The notes: a model not told the origin generated them from the letters alone. DNA of 64,000 bases from Glaciecola amylolytica (GCA_003856375.1 CP034120.1:1550001-1614000), one strand, 5' to 3'; counted from the stretch's first letter, positions 39,735-51,013 are shown. Numbers and translations are program-made.

Positions 39735-42122
39735 TTAATTAGCTCTGTTTTGCTCTTCCTCATTCCCAAAATTCCGTTCTTTCGATTTCAGATTGTCATT
39801 CCCGAATTTGTAAGTAACAGAGATTCTGAAAGCTCTGGAATCATTGTAGTTTTGAACAGTCGTTTTTACGCCGTTGGAATAAAAGCTAACCACAGGTCGT
39901 TGTCCGTTTAGCAGATCCTCGCAAGTGAATCCAAGAGAAAGCTTCTTTTTGAAGAACAAAGCTTGTATAGACACATCCAGCAGATGCATTGCTGAGATCT
40001 GAAAGATTTGGTAATTTCCTGAAGGTTGTAATCCGTAATTGACACTGGCAATGAGTGTTTTGGATTTGTTCAGCGTGAAATTGTTATTTGAATAGAAGTA
40101 GGAGTTCCATCCTCCGACAGATTGAAACAAATCGATTTTTGAATCCACAAGCTGGTAGTTTAGACTGAATCCGGTAAAACTGTTCCACCAGCTCCATTTA
40201 TTGAAATTGTAATAAGTGGAAAGACCAACAGAGTGCACATTGGCATAATTCAATGGAGTGTTTCTGGTGATATTGGTATTCACATCCGGAATAGAAAGAT
40301 CCTGAGAAAAATCGGAAATGTATGAGTAATATATTGATGAAACCCAATTCTGATTGTGGACATAGGAAAACTCCAGGTTGTCGATAATTGTCGGTTTCAG
40401 AAACGGATTTCCTTCAGAATAATAATACGGACTTGAACGAACAATGAAGGGATTCAGATAGTCGAAGTCCGGACGTCTGATTCTTCTGCTATAATTCAGT
40501 GAAAAAGAACGCTTGTCGTTTGGTGAATAAGTCACATAAGCAGTAGGGAACAACTTGATGTAATGATTCAGGTTGGTTTGATCCAGATTTTTCGAGTAAC
40601 CATCTGTTTGTGTAAACTCAAGCCGCAATCCGATTTGTGAATCCCATTTCTTACCCATTTTTTTACTGAGGGAAGAATACAATGCTTCGTTGTATTCCCG
40701 GTAACGGAACACATTCGACTGATCGGGATTCAAAACAGTGGTTCCCGATTCGTGATTGTAAACACTCAGATCGTTCATCGTTTCAGTATAAGAAAGTTTT
40801 CCTCCGAAAGTCAATGCAGCAAAGCTTAAAGGCATTTCAATATCTGTTTTGAAAGAATAGTTTTCAATTTGGTTGGTATTGGAATTCGTGGACGAAAAAT
40901 AGGTAGAGGGAATAACACTTCTGTTTTCATCCAATTCATTCCCCGAAAAAGAACGGGAGTCTTTCTTCCTGTAATTGAAATAGTCGAGTTCTATTGTCAG
41001 GATTCTTCCGGAAGAATCAGCTTTAAAAGTATTTGCCCAATTGATTGAATGCATCACAGGTTTGCTGGTGGCAGTTACGTTGGAAGTAATATAGGAATGA
41101 GCAGTTCCGGAAGAAACAGCAGTTCTGTTCGTGAAAGGGTTGCTGCTGTTTGAGTCCCCGGTGAAATTCCCCGAATACTTTACTCCTGAAGTCCAACGAC
41201 GGGTAAGTTTGTAATCAAGCCCCGTTCCAATACTGAATCCCTTTACTGTTGAATGGTTCTTCGGATTCGTCTGCCAGGATTTCGTCGGATAAAAGATCCG
41301 GTGCTCTGCAGTTGTGAGGTATTCCTGAATCCCACTGTTGAGAGAAAACTGAAAGGAAAGCTTGTTGTGATTGTAGTTCAGCATACCATTTACATTCCCA
41401 CCGGCATAGGTTCTTTGTTTGTAGGTAGTGCCAATACTGGCATTCCAGGAATTGGCTCTGGCAGATTTCAACCGGATATTGATCAGACCACTGTTTCCTT
41501 CCGCTTCGTATTTTGCCGGGGGAGTGGTAATGACTTCAATACTCTTGATCTGATCGGCTGGAATGGACTGAAGCAGGTTTGCCAGATCGTCGGAAGACAG
41601 ACGCTGCAAATGATCGTCTATCATCACCAGAACTTCACTTTTCCCTACAATTGAAACAGTTTCGTTCTGAACCCGGATCAAAGGAGTGGATTTCAATACG
41701 TCCAAAGCATTCCCTCCGGTAGTTGCGGTATTTTCTACATGAAAGACCAAACGGTCTGCTTTTCGTTCGATGATTTTTTTGCGGCCTTCTACAACCACTC
41801 CATCCAGCAATTGGGATTCATTGATTTCGATTATTCCAAGATCACTGTCTTTTTGAAGAAAAAGATCCTGGTTGTAAAGTTCTTCACCGAATTGCCGGAT
41901 GTGGAGCGTATAATTTCCTGCTGCGGCCTGAAGAATAAAACTCCCCAGGCTGTCTGTCATGATATGAGTGATAGGAATACTGTCGTTGAGCTTTAGAAGC
42001 ACGCTTGCAAGTTCTACCGGAATGTGATCCCGGTTATGTACTTTTCCTGTAAGTTGAAAGGTCTGTCCGTAAAAGGAAGAGAAGGAAAGTGTAAAAAGGA
42101 AGAGACACAACATGTTTTTCAT
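39735..42122 (-). CDS. TonB-dependent-receptor-like outer-membrane barrel protein
   Basis: The 795-residue product has a signal peptide (about 1-19), a carboxypeptidase-regulatory-like domain (FQLTGKVHNRDHIPVELASVLLKL...), a plug region (LLDGVVVEGRKKIIERKADRLVFHVENTATTGGNALDVLKSTPLI; IPADQIKSIEVITTPPAKYEAEGNSGLINI) and a C-terminal 500-residue barrel of alternating strands with many Tyr/Ser/Asn. This is the outer-membrane beta-barrel protein family (OMP_b-brl_3). It probably imports a ligand or acts as a sensor. It follows the DUF5694 gene by 29 bases on the same strand. The LytS/LytTR pair upstream is a probable regulator. Confidence 0.88.
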   Translation of the reverse strand: MKNMLCLFLFTLSFSSFYGQTFQLTGKVHNRDHIPVELASVLLKLNDSIPITHIMTDSLGSFILQAAAGNYTLHIRQFGEELYNQDLFLQKDSDLGIIEINESQLLDGVVVEGRKKIIERKADRLVFHVENTATTGGNALDVLKSTPLIRVQNETVSIVGKSEVLVMIDDHLQRLSSDDLANLLQSIPADQIKSIEVITTPPAKYEAEGNSGLINIRLKSARANSWNASIGTTYKQRTYAGGNVNGMLNYNHNKLSFQFSLNSGIQEYLTTAEHRIFYPTKSWQTNPKNHSTVKGFSIGTGLDYKLTRRWTSGVKYSGNFTGDSNSSNPFTNRTAVSSGTAHSYITSNVTATSKPVMHSINWANTFKADSSGRILTIELDYFNYRKKDSRSFSGNELDENRSVIPSTYFSSTNSNTNQIENYSFKTDIEMPLSFAALTFGGKLSYTETMNDLSVYNHESGTTVLNPDQSNVFRYREYNEALYSSLSKKMGKKWDSQIGLRLEFTQTDGYSKNLDQTNLNHYIKLFPTAYVTYSPNDKRSFSLNYSRRIRRPDFDYLNPFIVRSSPYYYSEGNPFLKPTIIDNLEFSYVHNQNWVSSIYYSYISDFSQDLSIPDVNTNITRNTPLNYANVHSVGLSTYYNFNKWSWWNSFTGFSLNYQLVDSKIDLFQSVGGWNSYFYSNNNFTLNKSKTLIASVNYGLQPSGNYQIFQISAMHLLDVSIQALFFKKKLSLGFTCEDLLNGQRPVVSFYSNGVKTTVQNYNDSRAFRISVTYKFGNDNLKSKERNFGNEEEQNRAN

Positions 42123-42151
42123 GACGATCGATTAAGGGGTAAAAGGAAGAA

Positions 42152-42976
42152 TTACTTTAGGAAACGGAAAATATCAACCAATGAATATTTAGGGCTTCGT
42201 TTCATGAAATCATGGAAAAAAGCAGTGTGTGAAGTGCCCATCAAAATGAAAATGCGGTCGTCTTTGGTGAGTTTTAACTGATTCAAGTTGGAATACATTG
42301 CCAGGTTGCGATGATAGTACTTTGCGGCTTCGTCTGCACCTTCAGTTTTTCCTGCAGAAGCAACGTGAGTCAGAATATCTGCATTGATGTTGATCATGAA
42401 ATCCAGGTAAGCAGGCTGATTGTTCATGATCAGTGCATCCAGAAGTTTCATTTTATCTTCGGGGTACTTTTGCTCAAAAGCTTCGATCATGCTGATGTAT
42501 TTGGAAACAGTGACGCTGTCGACACTTTTCTTCACAGAATTACCGATCATGTAATTGTAACCTTCCTTGTAATCGATTCCGTAGATTTGCTTACAATTGG
42601 AAAGTCTTCCTACTTCATATGCCAGAAGTTCAATTTCAGAAGGAGATTCAAACTTCATTGCCGGATTTTTCAGGTATTCCTGATATTCCTGCTGCAAGGC
42701 AAGATTAAACGAAGGAGGTGTTTCTACAATAATGACTGTTGGTTTGAACTCGGCAATTTTGCGCGCAATTTCATGGATCTGTTTAATGTTCTCTCTATTG
42801 TGTTCATCAAACTCCGTAGTGTGAGCATCGCTGGAATTACCCATGTGAAATGTTCCCATGTTCAATACCGGAATGGAATCATGAAACTTTGCAGGAATAA
42901 CGATTGTATTTTGTTGAGCGTGGAGTTGTGCCGACAGCAGCAGTCCGATAGAAATAATAAGTGTCTTCATATTCAT
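42152..42976 (-). CDS. DUF5694/TraB-like secreted protein
   Basis: The 274-residue product has a signal peptide (about 1-20, ending LHAQ). The mature part has PVLNMGTFHMGNSSDAHTTEFDEHN, EFKPTVIIVETPP, LAYEVGRLSNCKQIYGIDYKEG and RIFILMGTSHTAFFHDFM. The paired 'GTFHMGN' and 'GTSH' motifs near both ends and central E-TPP resemble the TraB/EreA-like fold and the DUF5694 family. EreA relatives hydrolyse macrolide lactones, but the function here is unknown. It is first in an operon with the barrel receptor, and a candidate LytTR site lies 47 bases upstream of its start. Confidence 0.78.
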   Translation of the reverse strand: MNMKTLIISIGLLLSAQLHAQQNTIVIPAKFHDSIPVLNMGTFHMGNSSDAHTTEFDEHNRENIKQIHEIARKIAEFKPTVIIVETPPSFNLALQQEYQEYLKNPAMKFESPSEIELLAYEVGRLSNCKQIYGIDYKEGYNYMIGNSVKKSVDSVTVSKYISMIEAFEQKYPEDKMKLLDALIMNNQPAYLDFMININADILTHVASAGKTEGADEAAKYYHRNLAMYSNLNQLKLTKDDRIFILMGTSHTAFFHDFMKRSPKYSLVDIFRFLK

Positions 42977-43022
42977 TTGATTTATGAGACAAAATTTGAG
43001 AAAGGAAGCGGTGCTTGAAAAT

Positions 43023-43058
43023 TTTATCTACAAACCCCTTTGGTTTATCTACGAACCC
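43023..43058. promoter_or_regulatory. 15-bp direct repeats with 21-bp period, LytTR-like operator
   Basis: TTTATCTACAAACCC (43023-43037) and TTTATCTACGAACCC (43044-43058) differ at one base and are offset by 21 bp, two helical turns. On the minus strand each contains GTT-Y-GT, which fits GTTN[AG][TG] of the LytTR consensus. LytTR regulators bind two such direct repeats spaced 21-22 bp. The site lies between a divergent DUF5694/receptor operon and the LytS/LytTR pair. Confidence 0.6.
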
Positions 43059-43109
43059 GTTTATTCAATTGAAACGATATATCTAGCTTTACAAAAACAA
43101 ATTTCCGGT

Positions 43110-44138
43110 ATGTATAAAAGTTCCATATCTCTAAAAAAAGAAGTGATCATCCATTTGGTTTTTTGGTTGATCTGGATGTACTACAGTCTGATTGTATTAG
43201 ATGATAATGGTTTTCGGATCGGTGAGGTGGACCTTTTCTATACAACCGGGATGGTGGTTTATGTGACCACATTTTATGTACATTATTTATTTGTGCTGCC
43301 ACGGGTTTTCAAACCGTTCAAGTGGAAGAAAGCAATCATGGGCTTTGTGATCAGTTTTTTATTCTTTGCCACTTTGAGATATCTCATAGAGGAAGTTCTG
43401 ACGCTTTACTTTCTGAATATAAGAAACTACTATCCGGGAACGAACATGGTATATTATTTTTACGACAACCTGTTTTATAGCTCCCAGCCGATTATTTTGT
43501 GCACGGCCTTGTGGTTGATTATCTTTTTGGTGCGGACGCTGGATTACAATAACTACATGATCCGGGAACAGAAAAACCTCGAGATCAAATTTCTGAAATC
43601 ACAGATCAATCCGCATTTTATCTTCAATACGCTGAACAATATTTACTCAATGGTTCATTTTCAATCTCCGAATGCCTTATCTGCCATAGAAAAATTAAGT
43701 AATATCATGCGTTTTACGACTTACGAAGCTCAGAAAAGTATGATCAGATTGTCCGAAGAACTCAACTACATTCATGCTTATATTGAACTGGAAGAATTAA
43801 GACATTACGAAAAGTCATTTGTGAAATGGGAACTCAACATCAAAGACGAAAACATGGAGATTCCGCCCTATATGCTGTCACCCTTTATTGAAAACGCATT
43901 GAAACACGGAGCATACTCTGAGGAAAACCCGATCCTGATTTCACTTTTCTGCGATGATAAACAGATTCGATTTGAAGTAAAGAATCAGATCGGCCAGCAG
44001 AAAAAAGATCAATTGGGCGGAATAGGCCTGCAAAATCTGGAAACCAGGCTGGGAATTCTGTATCCGGAAAAATACCGGCTTCAGACTCACCAGGAAGATG
44101 AGGTATTTAGTGCGAATCTTGAAATCCGATTGAAATGA
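43110..44138 (+). CDS. LytS-type sensor histidine kinase
   Basis: I start at 43110 (342 residues, MYKSSISLKKEVIIHLVFW) because upstream codons overlap the candidate operator and do not resemble the family. Four membrane helices fill residues 12-145 (about 12-32, 45-65, 75-98 and 122-142). The HisKA-type 'SQINPHFIFNTLNNIYSM' has the phospho-acceptor His169, then the Bergerat ATPase with PPYMLSPFIENALKHG and GGIGLQNLETRL. It phosphorylates the LytTR regulator encoded next, whose ATG overlaps its stop by four bases (ATGA). The stimulus is unknown. Confidence 0.92.
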   Translation: MYKSSISLKKEVIIHLVFWLIWMYYSLIVLDDNGFRIGEVDLFYTTGMVVYVTTFYVHYLFVLPRVFKPFKWKKAIMGFVISFLFFATLRYLIEEVLTLYFLNIRNYYPGTNMVYYFYDNLFYSSQPIILCTALWLIIFLVRTLDYNNYMIREQKNLEIKFLKSQINPHFIFNTLNNIYSMVHFQSPNALSAIEKLSNIMRFTTYEAQKSMIRLSEELNYIHAYIELEELRHYEKSFVKWELNIKDENMEIPPYMLSPFIENALKHGAYSEENPILISLFCDDKQIRFEVKNQIGQQKKDQLGGIGLQNLETRLGILYPEKYRLQTHQEDEVFSANLEIRLK

Positions 44139-44836
44139 AATCTCCGATCAAATGTATCATCATAGACGATGAGCCCCTGGCTGTTCAGCTGATAGAGGAT
44201 TATGCGAAAAAGATGTCGTCCTTGCAGGTATTGTATGCCGGAAGCGACGTACATCAGGCGATTCATGTTGTGAACACGGAAGAAGTGGATCTGATCTTCT
44301 TAGATATTCAGATGCCGGAATTGACAGGAATGGAATTGATGCAGATTTTTAACCGCAACAATAATTTTATTGTCACCTCGGCCTATTCTCAATACGCATT
44401 GGAAGCCTATCAGTTCCATGTGGTTGATTTTTTACTGAAACCCATTACGTTTAACCGCTTCTATCAAAGTGTGGAGAAATTCATTCAATGGCGGGATAAT
44501 TTTGCTCCGGCTGCAGAATTGGCAGATCATTTGTTTGTGCGGGCAGACCGGAAGCATTACAAGATCATGTTCGACAATATCCTGTATGTGGAAGGATTGA
44601 AAGATTACATCCGGATTCATACAAAAGACGAGAAAATCATGGTTCTGGAGAATATGAAAGACCTGTTGGAAAAACTTCCGCCAAGCAGATTTATCCGGAT
44701 TCACCGCTCGTATATTATCCCCACGGATAAGATCAAACTCATTGAAGGAAACCAGATTCAGATGCAGAACCGCGAATACCTGCCCATCGGTGAAACCTAC
44801 AAAAAAGTGGTTGCAGAATGGCTGAACAAGAAGTGA
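44135..44836 (+). CDS. LytTR-family response regulator
   Basis: The 233-residue protein has a receiver domain with Asp11/Asp12 (IIIDDEPLA), phospho-acceptor Asp57 (LIFLDIQMPELTG), Thr/Ser VTSAY and the LLKPI Lys near 109. The C-terminal LytTR domain (about 138-232) has VRADRKHYKI, ILYVEGLKDYIRIHT, LPPSRFIRIHRSYII and LIEGNQIQM. It is coupled to the kinase gene by a four-base overlap. Its likely target is the 21-bp-period direct repeat at 43023-43058, which lies between its operon and the DUF5694/receptor operon. Confidence 0.95.
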   Translation: MKSPIKCIIIDDEPLAVQLIEDYAKKMSSLQVLYAGSDVHQAIHVVNTEEVDLIFLDIQMPELTGMELMQIFNRNNNFIVTSAYSQYALEAYQFHVVDFLLKPITFNRFYQSVEKFIQWRDNFAPAAELADHLFVRADRKHYKIMFDNILYVEGLKDYIRIHTKDEKIMVLENMKDLLEKLPPSRFIRIHRSYIIPTDKIKLIEGNQIQMQNREYLPIGETYKKVVAEWLNKK

Positions 44837-44863
44837 AATTTTAGCGGGAAGATGTTAAAAGTG

Positions 44864-44907
44864 GGGCTTTCCGTTCTGTTTTATTAGGTAAAATGAACAG
44901 AAAGGCC
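44864..44907 (+). other. Long imperfect hairpin after the LytTR gene
   Basis: GGGCTTTCCGTTC pairs with GAACAGAAAGGCC with two mismatches, then TTTTA pairs with TAAAA around a TTAGG loop. It lies 27 bases after the stop and 78 bases before the next gene. There is no clean T tract, so it may be a terminator with a weak tail or an attenuating leader structure. Confidence 0.55.
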
Positions 44908-44985
44908 TAACTTGTTCGGGAAGTTTTATTACAACGGATCTAAAGCATTTTTGCGTATTGATAGTGATCACTAACACACAATACG

Positions 44986-45528
44986 ATGATACAAACCACT
45001 ATTTATGAAAAGAACAAACCCTTGTTCAATTCGCTGCTTACCGGAGCTTTTTACTTTTTCCTATGTTGGTCCGTTGATTTTGAAAACATGACAAAAGGCT
45101 TGTTGGTTGCTTTAATGCTGCTTTTGCCCGGGCTCACATTTCCATTGGCGACTTGTTATTTTGGAAATCACAGCAAAAATTCCGAGATCAGGAACCTGCT
45201 TCACGCCATTCTCTCCATTGCCATTTATCACGGTTGTGCGTGGTTGTTTTCCGGTGAAGGACAAGTAAAGTATATTACCATTTTGGCAGGATTTCTGGGA
45301 TCTTTGTTTTTCCTGCTGAGTACCAGATATATTTTGAAAAAGCAAATTGATCTGATTCACATCCTCTTGACTTCCGTTTTGAGTGGATTGGCTTTCTTAC
45401 CATATGAGCTGATCGGACATTTCGGATATCTGATCGGATTGGCGATTTTTCTTTGGACGATCTTCAACGGTTCCTTATTGAATTTTGCATACAAGAGAAA
45501 GCGATTCCCCTTAAAAGAAGCGAGGTAA
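44986..45528 (+). CDS. Six-helix membrane protein of unknown function
   Basis: The 180-residue protein has six predicted membrane helices at about 14-32, 38-60, 72-88, 95-115, 120-140 and 146-168, with short loops and a basic tail (YKRKRFPLKEAR). No family motif is visible. A hairpin at 44864-44907 separates it from the LytTR gene. The direction is shared, but a link to that system is not shown. Confidence 0.7.
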   Translation: MIQTTIYEKNKPLFNSLLTGAFYFFLCWSVDFENMTKGLLVALMLLLPGLTFPLATCYFGNHSKNSEIRNLLHAILSIAIYHGCAWLFSGEGQVKYITILAGFLGSLFFLLSTRYILKKQIDLIHILLTSVLSGLAFLPYELIGHFGYLIGLAIFLWTIFNGSLLNFAYKRKRFPLKEAR

Positions 45529-45687
45529 ATTCATTTGTACCAACGTTTAAGTGTTTTTTTGAATGCCCGCAGATTGTGATTTGTCTGCTGATTAATTTCT
45601 TCGTCTTCCATTCCCAAACGGATGATTTATAAATCCCTTTCACTGCAATTTTTGAGGATAGAAAGCGTTATCTGGTAAAACTACGTG

Positions 45688-46155
45688 ATGACGAAACCTC
45701 TGAAAATCATTTTAATTGTTTTACTTGCTCTCGGGCTTTTACTGACAGGAGTCTATTTCGGAATCCGGAATTACACCCGGTCTATTTACGATCAAAGAAG
45801 TTGTGAATGGTCGAGTATTGACAATATCGAAATGCATGCAGAAGTGGATATTCCTGAGGTGATCAGCAATCAATGCGAATACATTCCGGAGAAAAATATG
45901 AAAATGGCCCGCTTTGTTATTGACCGGAAAAATGTAAATCTTGATGAATATATCCCGAAAAATAACCTGAAAAAATCCGCTCTTCCGGATTCATTAATAA
46001 TCAACGATTTGCTGAAAGAACCGGGAGATGAGAAAGAACTTCGGGAATCAAGGGAGCTATACATCAGAGAAGGGGCATACAAACGAGAAACCTGGATCAT
46101 TATTCTCGATAAGAAAACCGGAAAGCTTTGGGTGACGATTAAATACAATGATTGA
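45688..46155 (+). CDS. Small membrane-anchored protein of unknown function
   Basis: I use the ATG at 45688 (155 residues), one codon after a GTG. A single N-terminal helix (about 5-25, IILIVLLALGLLLTGVYFGI) anchors a soluble domain with two Cys (in RRSCEW-like and SNQCEY contexts), a Lys/Glu-rich middle and a C-terminal strand pair (ETWIIILDKKTGKLWVTIKY). It is likely periplasmic. Function unknown. Confidence 0.65.
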   Translation: MTKPLKIILIVLLALGLLLTGVYFGIRNYTRSIYDQRSCEWSSIDNIEMHAEVDIPEVISNQCEYIPEKNMKMARFVIDRKNVNLDEYIPKNNLKKSALPDSLIINDLLKEPGDEKELRESRELYIREGAYKRETWIIILDKKTGKLWVTIKYND

Positions 46156-46246
46156 GAAAAGGAACTCATTTGAAAAAAATCAGTAAACTTGTTCCGGCAC
46201 TAAACGGGTAAGCAGCAAAACAATAACAACCTTAACATCACATAAA

Positions 46247-46824
46247 ATGAGCTTCTTAAAAAGATTGTTTTCAAGTAAAACTTCACAAGAATCAAATCCC
46301 GAAACTTCCGGACAACAGGTCAAAGAGATTATCACTGAATCGTATTTTGAAGAAAGATATACGCTTCAGGACTTGCAGAAAGATCCCGGAATGCTCGATG
46401 GTTGTCTAAAATGGTTGAAAGTTATTTTATGGATAACAAGCTCGAAAAACGTGTTGCCAATCCGATCAATCATCCATCGAATCTGGATCAGACAATGGAC
46501 GACGGTCTCGGATTTAAAATGTACTGTCAGGCTTTTCAGCTTGGAGAAAGCGAAGCAACCTTGTTTCTGGCAATCGCATTCAGCGAGTTTCTGATCAACG
46601 AATTCGGGTTTAAATTATACAAAGACAGTCAGCCGGAATATCCTTTGCGGGGCATGACTTTAAAATACGATCAAAATGGAGCATTGCTTTCGCTTTACCC
46701 GTATGAATATGCTTCCAAAGTATTGAATTACGAAGCAGAATTTGCCGGATTGTATGAGAAAATCAAGGTGAATCTTGGAAATATGCCCTCAGCCGAAGAC
46801 TTTTTGAATAAATTGAAAGGTTGA
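46247..46824 (+). pseudogene. Conserved protein of unknown function, frameshifted
   Basis: The N-terminal frame (start 46247) reads SFLKRLFSSKTSQ...YTLQDLQKDPGMLDGCLK; the continuation (MVESYFMDNKLEKRVANPINHPSNLDQTMDDGLGFKMYC...) is in the next frame. One added A in the AAAA run at 46408-46411 joins them as ...DGCLK-MVESYF..., a complete protein of about 192 residues. The C-terminal part (RGMTLKYDQNGALLSLYPYEYASKV) is well preserved, so the gap is probably a sequencing slip in a homopolymer. No family is recognised. It is the first of three overlapping genes. Confidence 0.65.
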
Positions 46825-47672
46825 AAAATAAGAAGGAACAAACGATCGAAGAAGCTCTTAGAATGGGGCGGAGAATGTTGAGTTATCCCGTTTCCATCAG
46901 TTTTGTTGTAATTATCACTTCTTGTATTTTGATCTTCATTTATAAGATCCTTTTTTGGAGGATTGCATTGTTAATGATTCCTGTTTTGGTATTTCTTTTT
47001 CAGTGGATTTACAGAAGTTATATACTCACGAAATGGAAAATCCGGGCCTATGAAAGAACAAAGGATGTCAAGGAATTGAAAGCACAGGCGATTTTGTCAG
47101 GCTTGATCTCAGAACAGGAAGGATTTTTGGAGAAACGACTCAGAACTTCTGAGGAAAAGCGCAAACTGGAAGAATTTCAAAAGAAATCGGACAATCCCGG
47201 GGTGTTTGAAGATCAACCGGATGTTCCAAAAGAAACCGTTATTGACTATTCAAAACGGAATCATATAGCAGGAACGGTGTTTTTTACTTTGGGATTCATT
47301 GCAACTTTGATCATGTTCTGGATGAAGGAGCAGAAATATGTATTGGCACTTTTAATATTATCAGCGTATTTCATCTGGAGAAATGTTCAGGGACTCTTTA
47401 AGAATCCCCCACGTATCGTTTTGAATGAAAAAGGAATCGAAACGTCCGATTGCGGATTGGTAGGATGGGCTTTTATTTCGGACGAAAAAGTGGTGAGAGA
47501 GGATGATGACGGAGAGAGCTTCTATCTTGTTTTCAATTATCCCGAAGGTGAAGAAAAAATATCCATTGGTTCACTTTCACGAACTCCTGAAGAAATTCAT
47601 AAGCTATTGAAGGTTTACCGGGGACGATTTGAGAAAATGAACTTTGATAAAAACAATATAAATGAGATCTAA
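46821..47672 (+). CDS. Membrane protein of unknown function with PH-like tail
   Basis: The 283-residue frame begins with a TTG that overlaps the previous stop (TTGA); an ATG at 46863 is the alternative. Helix pairs lie at about 22-60 and 148-188, with a charged coiled segment between (LEKRLRTSEEKRKLEEFQKKS). The C-terminal 90 residues (RIVLNEKGIETSDCGLVGWAFISDEKVV...SIGSLSRTPEEIHKLL) look like a small PH-like beta domain. It overlaps the next gene by 11 bases. Function unknown. Confidence 0.65.
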   Translation: MKNKKEQTIEEALRMGRRMLSYPVSISFVVIITSCILIFIYKILFWRIALLMIPVLVFLFQWIYRSYILTKWKIRAYERTKDVKELKAQAILSGLISEQEGFLEKRLRTSEEKRKLEEFQKKSDNPGVFEDQPDVPKETVIDYSKRNHIAGTVFFTLGFIATLIMFWMKEQKYVLALLILSAYFIWRNVQGLFKNPPRIVLNEKGIETSDCGLVGWAFISDEKVVREDDDGESFYLVFNYPEGEEKISIGSLSRTPEEIHKLLKVYRGRFEKMNFDKNNINEI

Positions 47673-48171
47673 AAACGCATTGTTAAGCCTTTTAGCGGTG
47701 GTTCTATTACAACTTGTGAGTTGTACATCGGAGAAACAGGTTGATGTTGTAAAAGCTAAAAACGAAACCAGAGTAGATACACTTTATTATCATGATAAAA
47801 TATTTCTGGATGAAAATGGATTCGCACTTCCCCGGAAAATTTTCAGGCATAAGACCAAAACAAATGGAACCCTTCCGAAAAACGAAGTGATAAACATGAC
47901 TTTAGTTTATGAGGGAGAGTACAAGGAATTGGTGAAACATACAGATATCGATTTCATGACGAGGACAGATCAATTGAAAATTAAAAAAATAGATAACTAT
48001 CACTTTAAGCTGTTTATTGATAAAGATTATTCTGAAAAAATGGTTTCAATGTGGTATTATCTGACTCCAAAGAAAAACTATGTTATGAAAGTGTATTTTC
48101 AGGATGATGTAGTTAAATACCCGAATAAGACGGTAGGTTCAGCCTTCAATTTTCTTGTAGAACAGCATTAA
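47662..48171 (+). CDS. Predicted lipoprotein of unknown function
   Basis: The 169-residue product has a lipoprotein signal with QLVSC (Cys21). The mature part is beta-rich with paired motifs VDTLYYHDKIFLDENGF and KIKKIDNYHFKLFIDKDY, and a C-terminal PNKTVGSAFNFLVEQH. It starts 11 bases before the end of the membrane-protein gene. The three genes 46247-48171 are therefore one translational unit, perhaps a membrane protein with its envelope partners. Confidence 0.65.
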   Translation: MRSKNALLSLLAVVLLQLVSCTSEKQVDVVKAKNETRVDTLYYHDKIFLDENGFALPRKIFRHKTKTNGTLPKNEVINMTLVYEGEYKELVKHTDIDFMTRTDQLKIKKIDNYHFKLFIDKDYSEKMVSMWYYLTPKKNYVMKVYFQDDVVKYPNKTVGSAFNFLVEQH

Positions 48172-48274
48172 AAAGCGGGTATTTTCTTGTTTAAACAAAG
48201 TTCAAAATCAATAAATCATTTTTCCTTTTGCTCCGTAAATGTTTTTTGCTAACTTACTTTCCTGAGTTAAATAA

Positions 48275-50500
<2,226 letters not shown>

Positions 50501-50525
50501 ACAAACAGTTGTATAAAATTACATC

Positions 50526-50554
50526 AAAATGCGGGGAGAGATTTCCGCATTTTT
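50526..50554 (+). terminator. Rho-independent terminator after katG
   Basis: AAAATGCGG pairs with CCGCATTTT around a 10-base loop, and the T tract continues. It lies 25 bases after the katG stop. Confidence 0.85.
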
Positions 50555-50596
50555 GTTTAAATTTCGCTTGTAAACAAACACCTTAACAGCAAAGAA

Positions 50597-51013
50597 ATGA
50601 AAACGCATACGACCAATTATCAGGATACTTTTATTGAAGTAGCGGAAGATACAAAGGTAAGTGCCGGAATTGTGCCTGCTTCAAAAGGGGATAAGAAAAC
50701 CGTTGCTGAAATGCAGTATGAATTGCTTTCTAAAAATCCCTACAAATATACTTCCGACGATGTCCTTTTCCGTGTATTCGCAGACCGGAATGATTTGACG
50801 GAATCCGAATACGAAGAAGCCCGAAAACAATTTTTCTCAAAAGGACAGGCATGTTTCAGAGCTTCTCCCTTAACAAAGACTTACGGTTTCGGAGTGCACA
50901 ATGATGAAAACGGAAGAATGGCGCTTTACGCTTTGGGAACTGATGAATATCAGCAGTTTGTGAATGATTCTGCCATCAAGAAAGTGAAAGCCATGCGGAC
51001 GTCCCGAAAATGA
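50597..51013 (+). CDS. DUF6157-like protein
   Basis: The 138-residue protein reads HTTNYQDTFIEVAEDTKVSAGIVP, KKTVAEMQYELLSKNPYKYTSDDVLFRVFADRNDL, then FSKGQACFRASPLTKTYGFGVHNDENGRMALYALGTDEYQQF, matching what I know of DUF6157. It is a small cytosolic protein with no signal peptide. Function is unknown. It lies between the katG terminator and the metallopeptidase effector gene, on the same strand, 131 bases from the latter. Confidence 0.75.
   Translation: MKTHTTNYQDTFIEVAEDTKVSAGIVPASKGDKKTVAEMQYELLSKNPYKYTSDDVLFRVFADRNDLTESEYEEARKQFFSKGQACFRASPLTKTYGFGVHNDENGRMALYALGTDEYQQFVNDSAIKKVKAMRTSRK

Noticed and set aside
42311-43018. 235-codon plus-strand frame opposite the DUF5694 gene
   Set aside because: It is antisense to a gene with clear signal peptide and family motifs; its composition is Cys/Phe/Ile-rich and unlike a protein.
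42984-43109. Upstream start for the LytS kinase
   Set aside because: The extra 42 residues are made by the direct repeat and do not resemble the N-terminus of LytS kinases.
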